A stretch of 64,000 nucleotides of DNA from Lanius collurio. Taxonomy: Eukaryota > Chordata > Aves > Passeriformes > Laniidae. The position numbers were made by a program, and so were the translations under genes. The number at the start of each line of letters is the position of its first letter. The first letter of the stretch is position 1. The stretch is taken from the NCBI GenBank assembly GCA_020086605.1, contig JACBWW010000008.1, positions 9,716,419 to 9,780,418 on the forward strand, read 5' to 3'. This document shows positions 34,536 to 44,880 of this stretch, piece by piece. The notes below the pieces were generated by a model, which worked only from the letters and a program-made list of their open reading frames with translations, made no database searches and was not told where the DNA came from.

Positions 34536-35745
34536 GTATGTTTACTTACCCTGAGACTAAAGTAATCAACATGAAGTAGATGTTGTTAGACAAGTTCATC
34601 TTTTGTCTTACCACACATTAGGGTTTTTTTAGGCCTGTGACCTTCATTAGCAGGTGTTGATGAACAATGAAGCAGCACATTTTCTTAGAGAAAAATAGAT
34701 TAGGTCAGCCATCTTAAAAAAACACTATTGCTAAAACATTGTCTGAAAACACTGTTGTTGTTTTAAGAAGGATGTTGATGTGCTTAAAAAAACCCACCAG
34801 CAAATAGTAATAAAACAAGTGGAATGCAGCTGAAGGCTGCTTCTCTAAAAAGGTAGAATGCCCGGCATTAATTCCCAAATAAAATTGGTGGTAAAGTTCC
34901 CATTTACTTCAAAGGGGTCAGAATTTCACTTCAAGGTGTGCAAAGTGTATTTGAATAAGACATAATTCATTGTAGTAAAATAGACAAGAGCTAAAAGCAG
35001 ACAAATGCATTTGAATTTGTTTCTTAAAAGACATTTCATGGGTGATGTGTTAACTGACTTTGTTTTTATAAGATATTCTGACAAGGTTTACATAATACAC
35101 AGGAACCTTAAGGAAAACTTCTTTACATTTTCTCATTTGAACACAATGTCTGTGGAAAATTACTGTCCTTTAAGGTACTTAGAGTTACAGCCTTTAATCT
35201 TTTGTTTTGGGATATGTCCTATAGGATAGGCCAAGAAAGCAAGTGTTTTTCAAACATATATTTCCTAATTGTACTTGTGGTTCTGCTGGTTTACAGTTTA
35301 CAGTGGTACTATAAACCTGATATTTTTTCCCTACAAAGTATAGGCTGTTCTGAAGTTGATGTAGATATGGATGAATATGAAAATTCAGCTTTGTTTTTTC
35401 CAAAACATTGCATAACTTTAAAAATGTAAATCACGTCCTAAAGTACACAGTAATCTATCATATTAGCTAAGTGATTTTGCTTAGTGGCACCTTGGCAAAA
35501 AATACAGGAATTATTTTGAATAGATATTAAAGTGTTCCTGTGTATAATAGTTTGTTTAATTAGTGTTATAATGAATTTATTTACTTCTTACTGTTTTACC
35601 AAAGGTGTTTGAAAGTGCCATAGATCTGCTGCAGAAAGCAAATTACAGAAAGGAAGTATGATTTTTAAAACATTTGAATAGGTGAATAACTAAAACTGAA
35701 AAAGTAGGTCCATATATTCTCAGAGTGAGTTTGTTTCTCTCAGTG

Positions 35746-36085
35746 GCATTCCAAAGTACATGACCTGGTATATGCTGGCCTGTGGAGGTGCCTTCCCCTG
35801 AATTCCCAGGGGGAGGGACCCTGCAGGGTATGGGTCTGTCCCTGTCCCTGTCCCTGTCCCTGCTCCATGTCATGTGTGCCACACACCTGTTCATGATTGG
35901 GTGGTTTGGGTGCCTGGGGCCCGGGTAAAGAGAGCAGGGTCCCATGACTGGAATCTGCCTGGGAACTCCAGCCATGCGGCTGGAGGAAAAAATCATCTCT
36001 GAACATCTAAAGAAATAGTTTCATCTTTCCTTCTGAGTCCATCGCTGTCTTACATATTGTTGTAATGATTCCCTTAACTGCAACA
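35746..36085 (+). repeat. LTR-like 3' portion
   Basis: The stretch precedes a TGG-starting primer-binding-site-like motif by two bases and ends in ...ACTGCAACA, i.e. with the CA expected of an LTR. The left edge is a guess, since no partner LTR exists in the window for comparison. Confidence 0.35.
35836..35862 (+). repeat. Short (TGTCCC)n tract
   Basis: About four to five tandem copies of the hexamer ctgtcc lie within the LTR-like stretch. Confidence 0.8.
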
Positions 36086-36087
36086 AA

Positions 36088-36105
36088 TGGTGGAGAAATG
36101 CTGGC
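36088..36105 (+). other. Primer-binding-site-like motif, tRNA-Ala type
   Basis: TGGTGGAGAAATGCTGGC matches the complement of a tRNA-Ala 3' end (TGGTGGAGATGC...), with two extra A bases. It sits between the LTR-like end and the Gag-like start about 100 bp downstream. The tRNA assignment is from memory of tRNA-Ala ends and is inference. Confidence 0.4.
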
Positions 36106-36186
36106 AAACGATCCCTGGAGAAGATAATTTGTGAGTAACTCTCGATATCTCTTCTTGCTTTTGTTTTGCTGTCCCATCTCTGAACT

Positions 36187-37766
36187 ATGAAGGTCTCATG
36201 GAAGGACTCACGGCTGTCTGGACCACAAAGAGACATTTACCATAAACTTAAAAATGTTCTTGAACAGCAATATGTAGATTTTAGCTTACTTCAAACTCAG
36301 AAGGAACTAAGACACTTTTTGGCATGGCTGTTTATAAACTTCTATGTTTCTTGGGATTTGATTCTTACCAAGGACTTTTGGAAGAATGTTTGGACACAGT
36401 TAATTTCCGAATCAAAAAAGGTGCTGATGCAGGACTATTTCCATGAATATTACCTGATTTCAGAGACTGTTGAGCAATATTGGCCGTGTCCCACTGCGGT
36501 TTCAGCAGCGAACACGTGGTCGAGCAGCGTGCGCGTTGCAGAGGGTTCCTCCGCCACCCTGAAGACTGCACGGCCCCGGCTGGGGCCGCTGAGTGTATTG
36601 CGGGCAGCGGCAAGGGAGCTCCTGCACGTGGGAGAGCCAGTGAGGCCAGGCACGGCGGGAGACGGGGCGGCGGGGAGACCGGAGGCAGCGGGAGTGGAGC
36701 CAGGAGCAGCGCGGTGGCGCGGGCCCAGCAGTGTTTACCCTGAGGCAGCGGCGAGGGCAGTGGCGGCCGAGGCGCGACCCAGCGACGGCCGCCCCGCGCC
36801 GTGTGGCGAGCGACGGTCTGAGCCCCACACCGAGAAAGGCAGCGGCGATTGTGGCAGTCGCTATGGCGACCGTAGTGGGCCACGCTGAGCAGAGCCAGAG
36901 GGGCGTGGGGGCGAGAAGGGAACTGTGCCAGCCCACGGCCACACAGCCAACAGCAGCGGCGGCAGTGCTGGCGATACAAAGCTGCACACACTCCAACGCC
37001 TCACAGGGCGCGGCCGTGCAGCTGCGCTAAAGCCCGGAAAACGTGGAGCTGCATTCACGTGGAACTCCAGAGGAGAAGTGAGCACAGCGCCAAGCAGCGG
37101 TGCAGAGGTGGCCGAAGGTGGAGCCGCCGGCAGGGTCAGCGTGCACCAGCACGGCCTGACCGGACCCGCTCGGCCCCACACGCGATCCCAAGGAGTCGAG
37201 ACCCCGCGAGAGGAACGCGCTGGCGGCCCCAGCCCCGGCGGTCCCAGCTGCGGCAGCTCCGACGAGAGAGCAAGAAAAGCTGAAAATGAAAGCAAGAACA
37301 AAGGAACTCAGAAAAATGAAAAGGTTATCGCAGCTAGGGTTTTTGGAACTGTGAAATGGTATAATGTAAAGAAAAATTACGGTTTCTTCTTGGAAAACGA
37401 TACTGGAGAAAGTATTTTTGTCCATAAATCTGCTATTTTAAAAAAGAACCCCAAAAGTTCCAAGCTTAGCAGAAGGAGAAAGGGTAGAATTTAAAATTTT
37501 GCAAGGAAGAAAAGGGCCCACAGGCTGCATGTGTTACAGGCCCTGGGGGTGTCCCTGTCAAAGGCAGTAGATATGCTGGATAATATCCCCATAATCCCTA
37601 TCCTTTCCCCTATCCCACCTTCCCCTTTTATCCTATGTCCCTTTATCCCCCATATATGCCCAACCCAAACTTCCCTTTCTGGTTCCCCTCACAAAACCAG
37701 GCCCTAATTTTCTTGTTTCTGATAGCAGTCCTGTTTGCTGGTTATATTCAACTAGAACACAAATAA
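36187..37766 (+). pseudogene. Gag-like / Y-box cold-shock fusion frame, broken
   Basis: One frame runs from the ATG at 36187 to a stop at 37494, interrupted only by TGA at 36886. The first ~100 codons look like a retroviral Gag N-terminus, AT-rich, with helical Leu/Trp-rich segments such as HFLAWLF and DFWKNVWTQL. Then a GC-rich Ala/Gly/Pro/Arg linker of about 270 codons leads into a cold-shock domain: [11 protein letters not shown] (RNP1 region) and IFVHKSAI (RNP2 region) at 37337-37437. After a frameshift near 37457 the domain's EGERVEF and then GPGGVPVKGSRYAG (37539-37580, another frame) follow as in Y-box proteins. A TAA, a Tyr/Pro-rich segment and a hydrophobic tail end at 37766. The Y-box family (YBX1-3) binds RNA/ssDNA. 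It could be a captured host domain or a YBX retrocopy inserted in an ERV. Confidence 0.5.
36490..37300 (+). other. GC-rich island inside the retroviral fragment
   Basis: Composition changes abruptly from AT-rich Gag-like sequence to CpG-rich sequence at about 36480 and back at about 37265. It coincides with the linker between the Gag-like part and the cold-shock domain. All frames are long here because of the composition. Confidence 0.7.
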
Positions 37767-37790
37767 TAATGTAGAGTTTATCTTGTTAGA

Positions 37791-39240
37791 TAATTGTGTG
37801 TTCTTATAAGTTTGGAAAAAGGCAAATGGACACTGTGTGGCAGATAAGTGCTACTGTTCAGGTCACTGATTATGGAGCATTCGTGTAGGTTCTAAAATTG
37901 CAGGCAATTTTCTAAAATTGGTTATTATTCTGTTACAGCAAATTAAAAATATACTTTGTGTTCCCTGTGTAGCAAATATTTCTTTTACATTTGGTATTTA
38001 TTGTACAAGACACTTTGCATCAGATAGTCACCTTTCCCTTTCTTCTTTGCTTTATGCTTTTAAGGGTTGCTGATATATTAAAGGGTAATTTATGAAATCA
38101 TTCCTGGTTCAAAAGCGTCAGTGGTACTGGAAAAGGAGGATGCAAAGACTAAATTGTCAGAATCTATTATTATCTCTACACAAAAGCCTAAACAAGGCAA
38201 AAAAAAAAAAAGTGATCTGGGCTTGTACAAAGAGTGCTCATTTTCTTGTATGATTACTTTCATGCAAACTTTGTGGTTATCACCTAGTCAGGTAACTAGG
38301 TGTAGTGTATAAGTCTTGTTTGTCCCCTGGGCATAGCAGATTTTTTCTGTGTCAGGACAGAAAAACTGTTCAGTAATAATTTTAAAAGGGGTGAGACTGT
38401 CAAAAGGATTTAATAATCTAATCAGCCTATTCTGACCCTATAGAACATCCATTCTTTATTCTGCATAGTACCTACATATCCTTCATCCCTCAGACTTCAG
38501 TGGTTTTCCTTCTTGTTCTTGTTGGGCACCGCAAAAAGTACGCATCTTAGAGATTTGGCTTACTTATTGTATTGTGGGGCATACTATCGTCTTTCAACTT
38601 GCTGAATTTAAAATTTATTGAGAAAAGAAAAGTATATTCCTCATAAGAGGAACCAGTGCCTACCTATGTATTTGCTACATCGGAAATCAGACCTCATATG
38701 GCAAAATTGACCGTTGCCTTATTTTCATAGTGTCAAAAGTTCACAGAAGTTTTTCTTGGTTGTTGCAAAGCTGAGATCCATCAGAAACGCAGAAAAGCAA
38801 TGCGACTAAAAAAGATTAAATTTTGAATATGATCAAATATGGTAGTCTCATTTTTAACTCCTGAAAATTGACAACCTTGTAGCATGGTTATCAGGGCATG
38901 CAGCATCTGATTAGAAGCGGATACGTCCTTGTTTCTGTAAAGACACAGAACCTGTCCAAGTGAAGGCAGCAGCAGCTTTTATAGCAGAGTATCCATTGTG
39001 GTCATCTTAGTGTCTCACCTCAGAACAGCAAAACCCCTGCTATAGTTTCTAAACCAGATACTTGACAGTGTGTCATAGAGCTTGCCTCCTGTGCTGGGAG
39101 CTTATGACAGTGTCTTATCACTCTGGCTGTGTCACCTGTATGGAGCAGTGCTGGCCTCCTGTACTCAGAACACAGTTAATGGGCTTCTGAAGGAAGAAAA
39201 GAACTAAGACAAGTGTGGTATAGGGCTTGACAGGACTTTG
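37791..39240. other. AT-rich stretch, no supported gene
   Basis: Short open pieces at 37803-37875 and 38100-38220 are not recognisable enough to call. I see no repeat family. Confidence 0.4.
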
Positions 39241-39245
39241 TTGTG

Positions 39246-39420
39246 GTAACCTAGGATAGTTTATCTCCCTCATCCAGGTACGTGCAGCCCCAAGCACATC
39301 ATATCTTGGTCAGGGTAACCTGGAGTACCTTGCATCTTCCCATCTACATATGTAGAGCCCCAAGCAGGTGTTATCTTGTGAAAGTAACCCAGGATACCTT
39401 TCTTCCTCCATCACCTGCAC
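39246..39420 (+). repeat. 69-bp tandem repeat
   Basis: Diverged copies begin with gtaacc(t/c)aggata at 39246, 39315 and 39384, an exact 69-bp spacing. Shared features include gtgcagccccaagca / gtagagccccaagca and ttatcttg. The third copy is partial. Confidence 0.75.
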
Positions 39421-40950
39421 TCAACTTTGCACAGGTGCCAGTGTGATGGCCGGCAGCCAGTCTTCAATTCAGACAAAAGAAGTGAGATCACTAGCAAACA
39501 AAACAGGACTTTGCACATATATATATAAGGCAAGCCAGTTAATCAGTGTAATTTTTATTTTCCCCCCCTGCAGTGCTATCTTTTGACCTGTCTTCCCAAG
39601 CAATTCCACTGGTCTCCCCATTTGTTGAGGGTTGATATACTGGTAATGCCATGCTTTAATCAAAGATGAAGGTTTCAGCTGCTGAGTGTTGTGCCTTGTC
39701 CCTGAGAGACTGGCATCACCTTTTTGCTTGTAATACATGGATACTTACGCCCTTAGTTTGTAGGACACTGCTTGCATGCTGTATGGTTTGTTGGCCAAGT
39801 TACACAATGTTCATTTACTACATGCTGGCTCTCTGGAGGAAATACATTTCAAAAATTATGGTGGTTGTCTTTCAACACTACTTTACGATGACACATCTGC
39901 TGAATAAACATTGGAATGTTGTAACTTCATGTAAAATTTTTTAATTTTATTCCTGCAGGATGCTAATTGAAATATTTGGTTCTTTTCCCTGTGTGAGGCA
40001 ATGCTGATTGTGCTGAAAACACTAAGAAATCAACTTGATCAAGATTTAGCAATCTGTGTATAAACACAGGCAATATACATACTTTATGAAATATACACGA
40101 GCATGACATCCTCTATCACAGCTCTGGACATTCTCTACAACATAAATAAGTTGTCTGCCTTCAAGTCTTGTGTCCATCCCCAACATACCTCAACTCATTT
40201 GTGATGCTTGAAAAGTTAATGAAAACATCAAATTCTAGGACTGGTTTGCTAAACCTAGTCTTCCAAAACCAGTGCCAACATAAATGGTTTCCCCACCTTT
40301 CATCCTCTTCATTTCCTGTTCAGAAAACAAAGTAATCAGGTGAAACAAAGTAAGGGCACAGGGAATATAGAAAATAAGGCATTTTCTGGAAAAGCAGTCA
40401 TTTTTTTAGTCAAGCAGGCAAAAATCCCCCATATGATGTTGTGTTCTTTCCTATATACAAATACAGGACCAAATGGTTTGGCTTTGCTGTATTTCTGTGG
40501 TTTTATTTGCTGTGTCCCTCAGAAATGCAAACTGAAATGTTCTCTCACAACAGAGAAGGACAGTATATTAAATGTAGCTTCAACATCAAATAATTCTAAA
40601 TCATGCTGAACGTGTGCCATTCCTGCATCATGCTTCCTAGGCCCACTAATGTTCCAACTACCACCTGCTACTCAAAGCATCCCTATGCATGAGCCAAGCA
40701 GCATTCTGTCAAGAACATTCACTCATTCATTCACATTTTTAAAATCACAAAGTTTTCATTGCACAGCAATGACAATTCCGTGTAACAGCTCTAAGCTATT
40801 TTTTGTGGGTGTCTCTTTCTTCTTTCAGTAGGGGATGACTGTGCATTTTATGAAGAGAATACAGGACACTTTCTGTTCCCAGAATACAAGCTGACTCCTG
40901 CCTGTTGTGGTATGGATAGAGAATTAGTGATGACAATTTCTCATTTTCCA

Positions 40951-43584
40951 GTAAGTAGCCTGAAACTGGTGCTTATCATACCTGTCTGAAGAAGGGAGGA
41001 ATTCAACCACATAATGGAAATTTTGTGTGGACTGGAGTTAGACTATAACTTAAGCAGACTATCATGATCCTCTTGAACAGAGGGGAATGCTCCTGTGCTC
41101 TTTTGAATATAGAAGTTCTCAGAGAATATACAAAGTATGGGCTATCCTAACAAATAAATTCATTAGTCACAGACTGTAGACAGGTAGCAGCTCTAATAAC
41201 AAAACCTAATTTTCAGCCATATACCTTCTTCCACAGAAGATGTGAAAGGTCCAGTCACTTAAAAGATTTTCAAGACTCTGTGCCAGTGGCCTTTGGGGAT
41301 GCTAGATTTCTGTCATTTTTCTTTATCTCATGTACACATCTTGTTTTTTTCACTCTGCCTGTTCTCACTCTTCTCTACAAAAATGTTTTCATATTTTTGT
41401 AAAGCCTCCCAGTGCCTATTCTTTCTAGGGTTCATTGTTTCCTGAAGGAGCAAAAGCAGCCTGGAATGATAATATTTTCATCCCTCTCACTGCATTATGG
41501 ATTAGATTATTCAAAAGAAGCAATTAAACTGACATCAGTTTTATTAATATGAGCATACAAAAGCTATGAACAGAGAGGGTCATCTTTCCTGTGGACTCAC
41601 ATTTGCACTGATTCATTCAGAAGGTTCTTGTAATGACATTATCTCACATGAAAAAATCAGGTATTATGTGTAAATTGCAAGTATAGAAAGACTAGACTTC
41701 AAAAAAATCTGTTAGAAAGTTCTGCCTAATACAGGAATACTTTCTATACATTTGGAATAGAAATTTAGAAATATATGCTTGGGTTAACTAAGTGTAACAT
41801 TGTACTGTTCTTTAACTTGGTCCTTAAGAACCTGATGAAGGCAAGGTGGTGACATATTGGAAAGGAACAGGTGATTTGGGGTTACCCTCAGACTAGCTTG
41901 GATCCAGACAGAGAAATCGCAGCATCACCTCATTTCTGTGGCTGCATCTGGGCCAGCCAGATGCTGCACTCAAATTACTAGTATGGCATCATCATATTTC
42001 CTTCCAGATGTACCTTATTTCTTTCCTTCTTTATCACTGCTGCTTATATTTTGTCCTCTTTGCATCAGGGTAGGGGCAAATGTATTTTGAAAGTACTGCA
42101 CTGTGATTTCTCTGTAACTCATGTAGAAGAATGAAAAGAACTCCTGGAAATGCACAATTCAAAGTCTAAGATAAGTGAACAGATGATGTTGTTGTTATTG
42201 TCAGGCATCATTAATGTCTTTACCATATTTTTCATAGCATTACCTGCCTTGAAAGGCAAACTTTAATTTCTTTTTCACATCATTTTAGAAAGTGTCCTTT
42301 GGGCTAGCCTGGTCCACCACTGTGCAAAAGGAGCTGCTAACTAAACAGTAAAGATCTGTATATTTTCTTTGTAGATCAGGGGTTTCTTCTCACCTTTCTT
42401 CACAATACTGGCTTTATGAGGAAGTGTCAAAGTCACTACCAAGTGTCTGGGTCACTGCCTCAAGCATACGTTTGTAACACGCTGGCCTTGTGCATCGTGT
42501 TCCCCTCCTGGGACAGTTTTTACCAACTAAGAGAGTAGACTAAAATCAGAGCGCTACTTTTCATAGGAAAACTCCTTTGCCACTGTTATTTGCTGGTGAG
42601 TTTCCTGCAAGTCTTCTTTAGCTGAAGTGCTTTTAGTCACTTCTGATTCTTCAGTTTCAATGGAGGACTTCAAGTGTTCTGATCATAAGAGTGATGTATA
42701 TGCAGTGATTAACTGCTATTATCAAGGGATTAGCACCAAAAATACAGTTCTGCGCAAAGACAGCTATTAGAGATCTTCCACTTCAGTACAGAAGAAAAAA
42801 TTAGGTAGGCATTTATGGTAAGGATGCAGATCTGGTTGCAATTTTTACAACCTTTGACTGAGTCTATTTGAGTCTACTTTTAGTATTACATTTGTATCTA
42901 GGTATCTTAGTCAAATTTCTGGTGGAAATCAGGTTAGTGATTTAGGAATATTCAGGAAAGGAAAAGATATTCCTGAATATCAAATTCAAAAGACACATTT
43001 ACAGGCAATAAAAATAAATTACTTTCTAACCCTCCCCTTTTATTTTGGATGTAAACAGTCTGTATATTTCAATATTTTGTAATGATTTAATGGGCATGAT
43101 TTTTCATATTTTTGAGCTGGGCCTTCTGCTGCCTTCCAAAATCTCTGGGGCTGTTTGTACTTACTGACAGGCCAAGTAGGCTGAGGTACCTGTTTGTCAG
43201 TCCCCCTGGTTCTACTTAGATCAATCAAATGCTTTTTTTAGTCATTGAAGTTAGTGGAAAGTGTTTCTGGGATTTCATCAGTAAACCTTTGAGTTTAGCC
43301 AGTGGGGTGTTCTCTCTGAATGTTTCAAAACACCAAAAATTACTAGGACACTGTTCTTCTGACTAGTTACCTGATCTATATATGGAGAGAAAGATATTTC
43401 AGGTGATGAGTACTTCCAATCTAAAATGATAGCTATCTAGAGTAATTTGGCTTTGCCTAGGTCCTGGTCTTTTATTCCACAATACGCACGTTTTACCAAC
43501 ACTATATTTAAGAGTCATGTGTATTTAAAGTGTTACCACAAATACATTAAGCTGTTATGAGCTATATTCTTTAAATCCAGCCAT
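40951..43584. other. AT-rich stretch after the SPATA6L-like exon
   Basis: I looked here for the next SPATA6L exons and found none. No repeat family or RNA gene is recognisable. Confidence 0.4.
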
Positions 43585-44340
43585 GGAGAATCATGAAATA
43601 ATTCAGCTTGAGATGGACCTCTGGAGGCCACCTTGTCCAAACGTCCCCTAAAGCAGATCCAGTCAGATTAAACTGCTTCAGACCTTGTGTGGTTGAATTT
43701 TGAATATTTCCAAGGACAGAGAATTCATAGCCACTCTGGACTGACCACCACTATGGTAAAAAAGTTTCCCCTCCTCTAATTAAAGGTTACACCATTTATT
43801 CTTACTCTTCCACTAAGTATCTCTGAAAAAAAGCCTAGATTAGTCTTACCTATATCCTCACATTAGATAGTCATAGACAAACACCTAATCTCAGAATAAC
43901 AATTGTTTCTGTTGGAAAACACTTCCTGAATCCACCTAATCCAACCCCCTTGCTCACACAGGGTCAACTAGAATTTTTTCCTCAAGATCATGCCCAGTTG
44001 CTCATTGAATATCTTAACCTTTCTTGGCAATATATTTGACTAGCCTCACAGTATAACACTGGGGTTTTGTGTTCAGATGGAATTTCACCATTTTTTGAGT
44101 GTGCCCATTGCCTCTTGTCTCTGAGCACCACTGAAAAGAGCCTGGCACTGTACTCTTCATTCCAACCCATCATGTATTTAAACACAGGTAACATAGGTAA
44201 GATACCCCTAAGGCTCTCTTTTTCAGGCTAAGCAGTCTTAGCTCTTTCAGGCTTTCCTCATATGGAAGAGGTTCCAGTCCCCTAGTCATCTTTGTGGTCC
44301 TTCACTGGACTTGGTCCAGTAAGTCCTTCTCTGTCTTGTA
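43585..44340 (-). repeat. Old CR1 LINE fragment(s)
   Basis: On the - strand the order of phrases follows CR1 3' sequence: 'ttcaggctaagcag', 'cctcatatggaagaggttccagtcccctagtcatctttgtgg' on the + strand are the inverse of the RT-tail segments in the other copies. It is more diverged than the 15.7 and 29.1 kb copies and may be two pieces, split near 43870-43890. Confidence 0.7.
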
Positions 44341-44640
44341 TTGGGGAACCCGTACAAAACCACCAACAACAGCAAAAACAACAACAAAAATACGACTCAG
44401 AAAAAAACCCAAACTCTCCAAATCCTCAAAACTTGGGCAAAACCCAGCTGTCTGCATCCACCCAGCTGCCTGCATCAGTGTGCTGACACTCTCAGCTGTG
44501 CCTGGAGGGATGTGTACGGGTAACGTCTGTCACTCACAAAAGCTTTTTTGAATTGAAAATTGCAATGTTTATATATGAACTTGGCATGATGTGCTACCTG
44601 TGCTCTTGCCTATATTATTTCAATGAGTTGAAGCAAACCA
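44341..44640. other. Junction between the two gene neighbourhoods
   Basis: An A/C-rich stretch (caacaacagcaaaaacaaca, 44362-44395) follows the CR1 copy. Left of it lies the AK3-CDC37L1-SPATA6L block, right of it the lectin/TRIM cluster. No gene is visible. Confidence 0.4.
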
Positions 44641-44652
44641 GTTTGATAAGCT

Positions 44653-44658
44653 TTTATT
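44653..44658 (-). terminator. Poly(A) signal of the lectin receptor gene
   Basis: The - strand reads AATAAA about 225 nt after the stop codon of the lectin-like receptor gene. Confidence 0.55.
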
Positions 44659-44880
44659 GATGCCACAGCTCTATCAACACTGTGCCTGAGGCACAGGCCT
44701 TTCTGATTCTCCAGCTCAGGGGCTCATCTGTGCCCCCAAAACTGGTCTTGATCCTCATGGTAAGAGGATTTGCAAACACTTTAATCTCCTAAACAACTGT
44801 AACAGTGAGGATGGGGCTATTTCACCCCAAATAATGGCAGAAAATATCTTGTGGGATGGGCTTTTTGGGGAGGCTGCTTG

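Larger units (their letters stand above)
35740..37790 (+). mobile_element. Retroviral fragment with Gag-like start and cold-shock domain
   Basis: From left to right: LTR-like 3' part (to about 36085), primer-binding-site-like motif (36088), a Gag-like open frame from 36187, a GC-rich linker and a cold-shock domain (37321-37440). A Tyr/Pro-rich and hydrophobic tail ends at 37766. No pol is visible and no second LTR was found. It lies between the two SPATA6L-like exons, in the same orientation. Confidence 0.5.
33434..40950 (+). pseudogene. SPATA6L: SPATA6L-like exons, partial or degenerating gene
   Basis: Two exons resemble the N-terminal domain of SPATA6/SPATA6L, a sperm-associated family. 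Exon 33434-33542 (acceptor tttccag, donor gtgtgc) encodes VFLVEKPTYFSVSAS...CPVFPLLSHK, which lines up with the family's PGVFLP-D/E-K...FP core at low identity. Exon 40829-40950 (acceptor cttctttcag, donor gtaagt) encodes FYEENTGHFLFPEYKLTPA, a clear match to the YEENTRDFLFPEPKLTP core. The position and orientation agree with human synteny (SPATA6L beyond CDC37L1, opposite strand). I could not find exon 1, the linking exon or later exons, and the region between holds a retroviral insertion. It is either a fast-diverging gene or a gene in decay. The second exon is the safer call. Confidence 0.55.

Noticed and set aside
37803..37875. Short frame ending in QVTDYGAFV, resembling an S1 RNA-binding domain
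   Set aside because: Only about 24 residues before a stop, with no continuation in any frame; chance is as likely.
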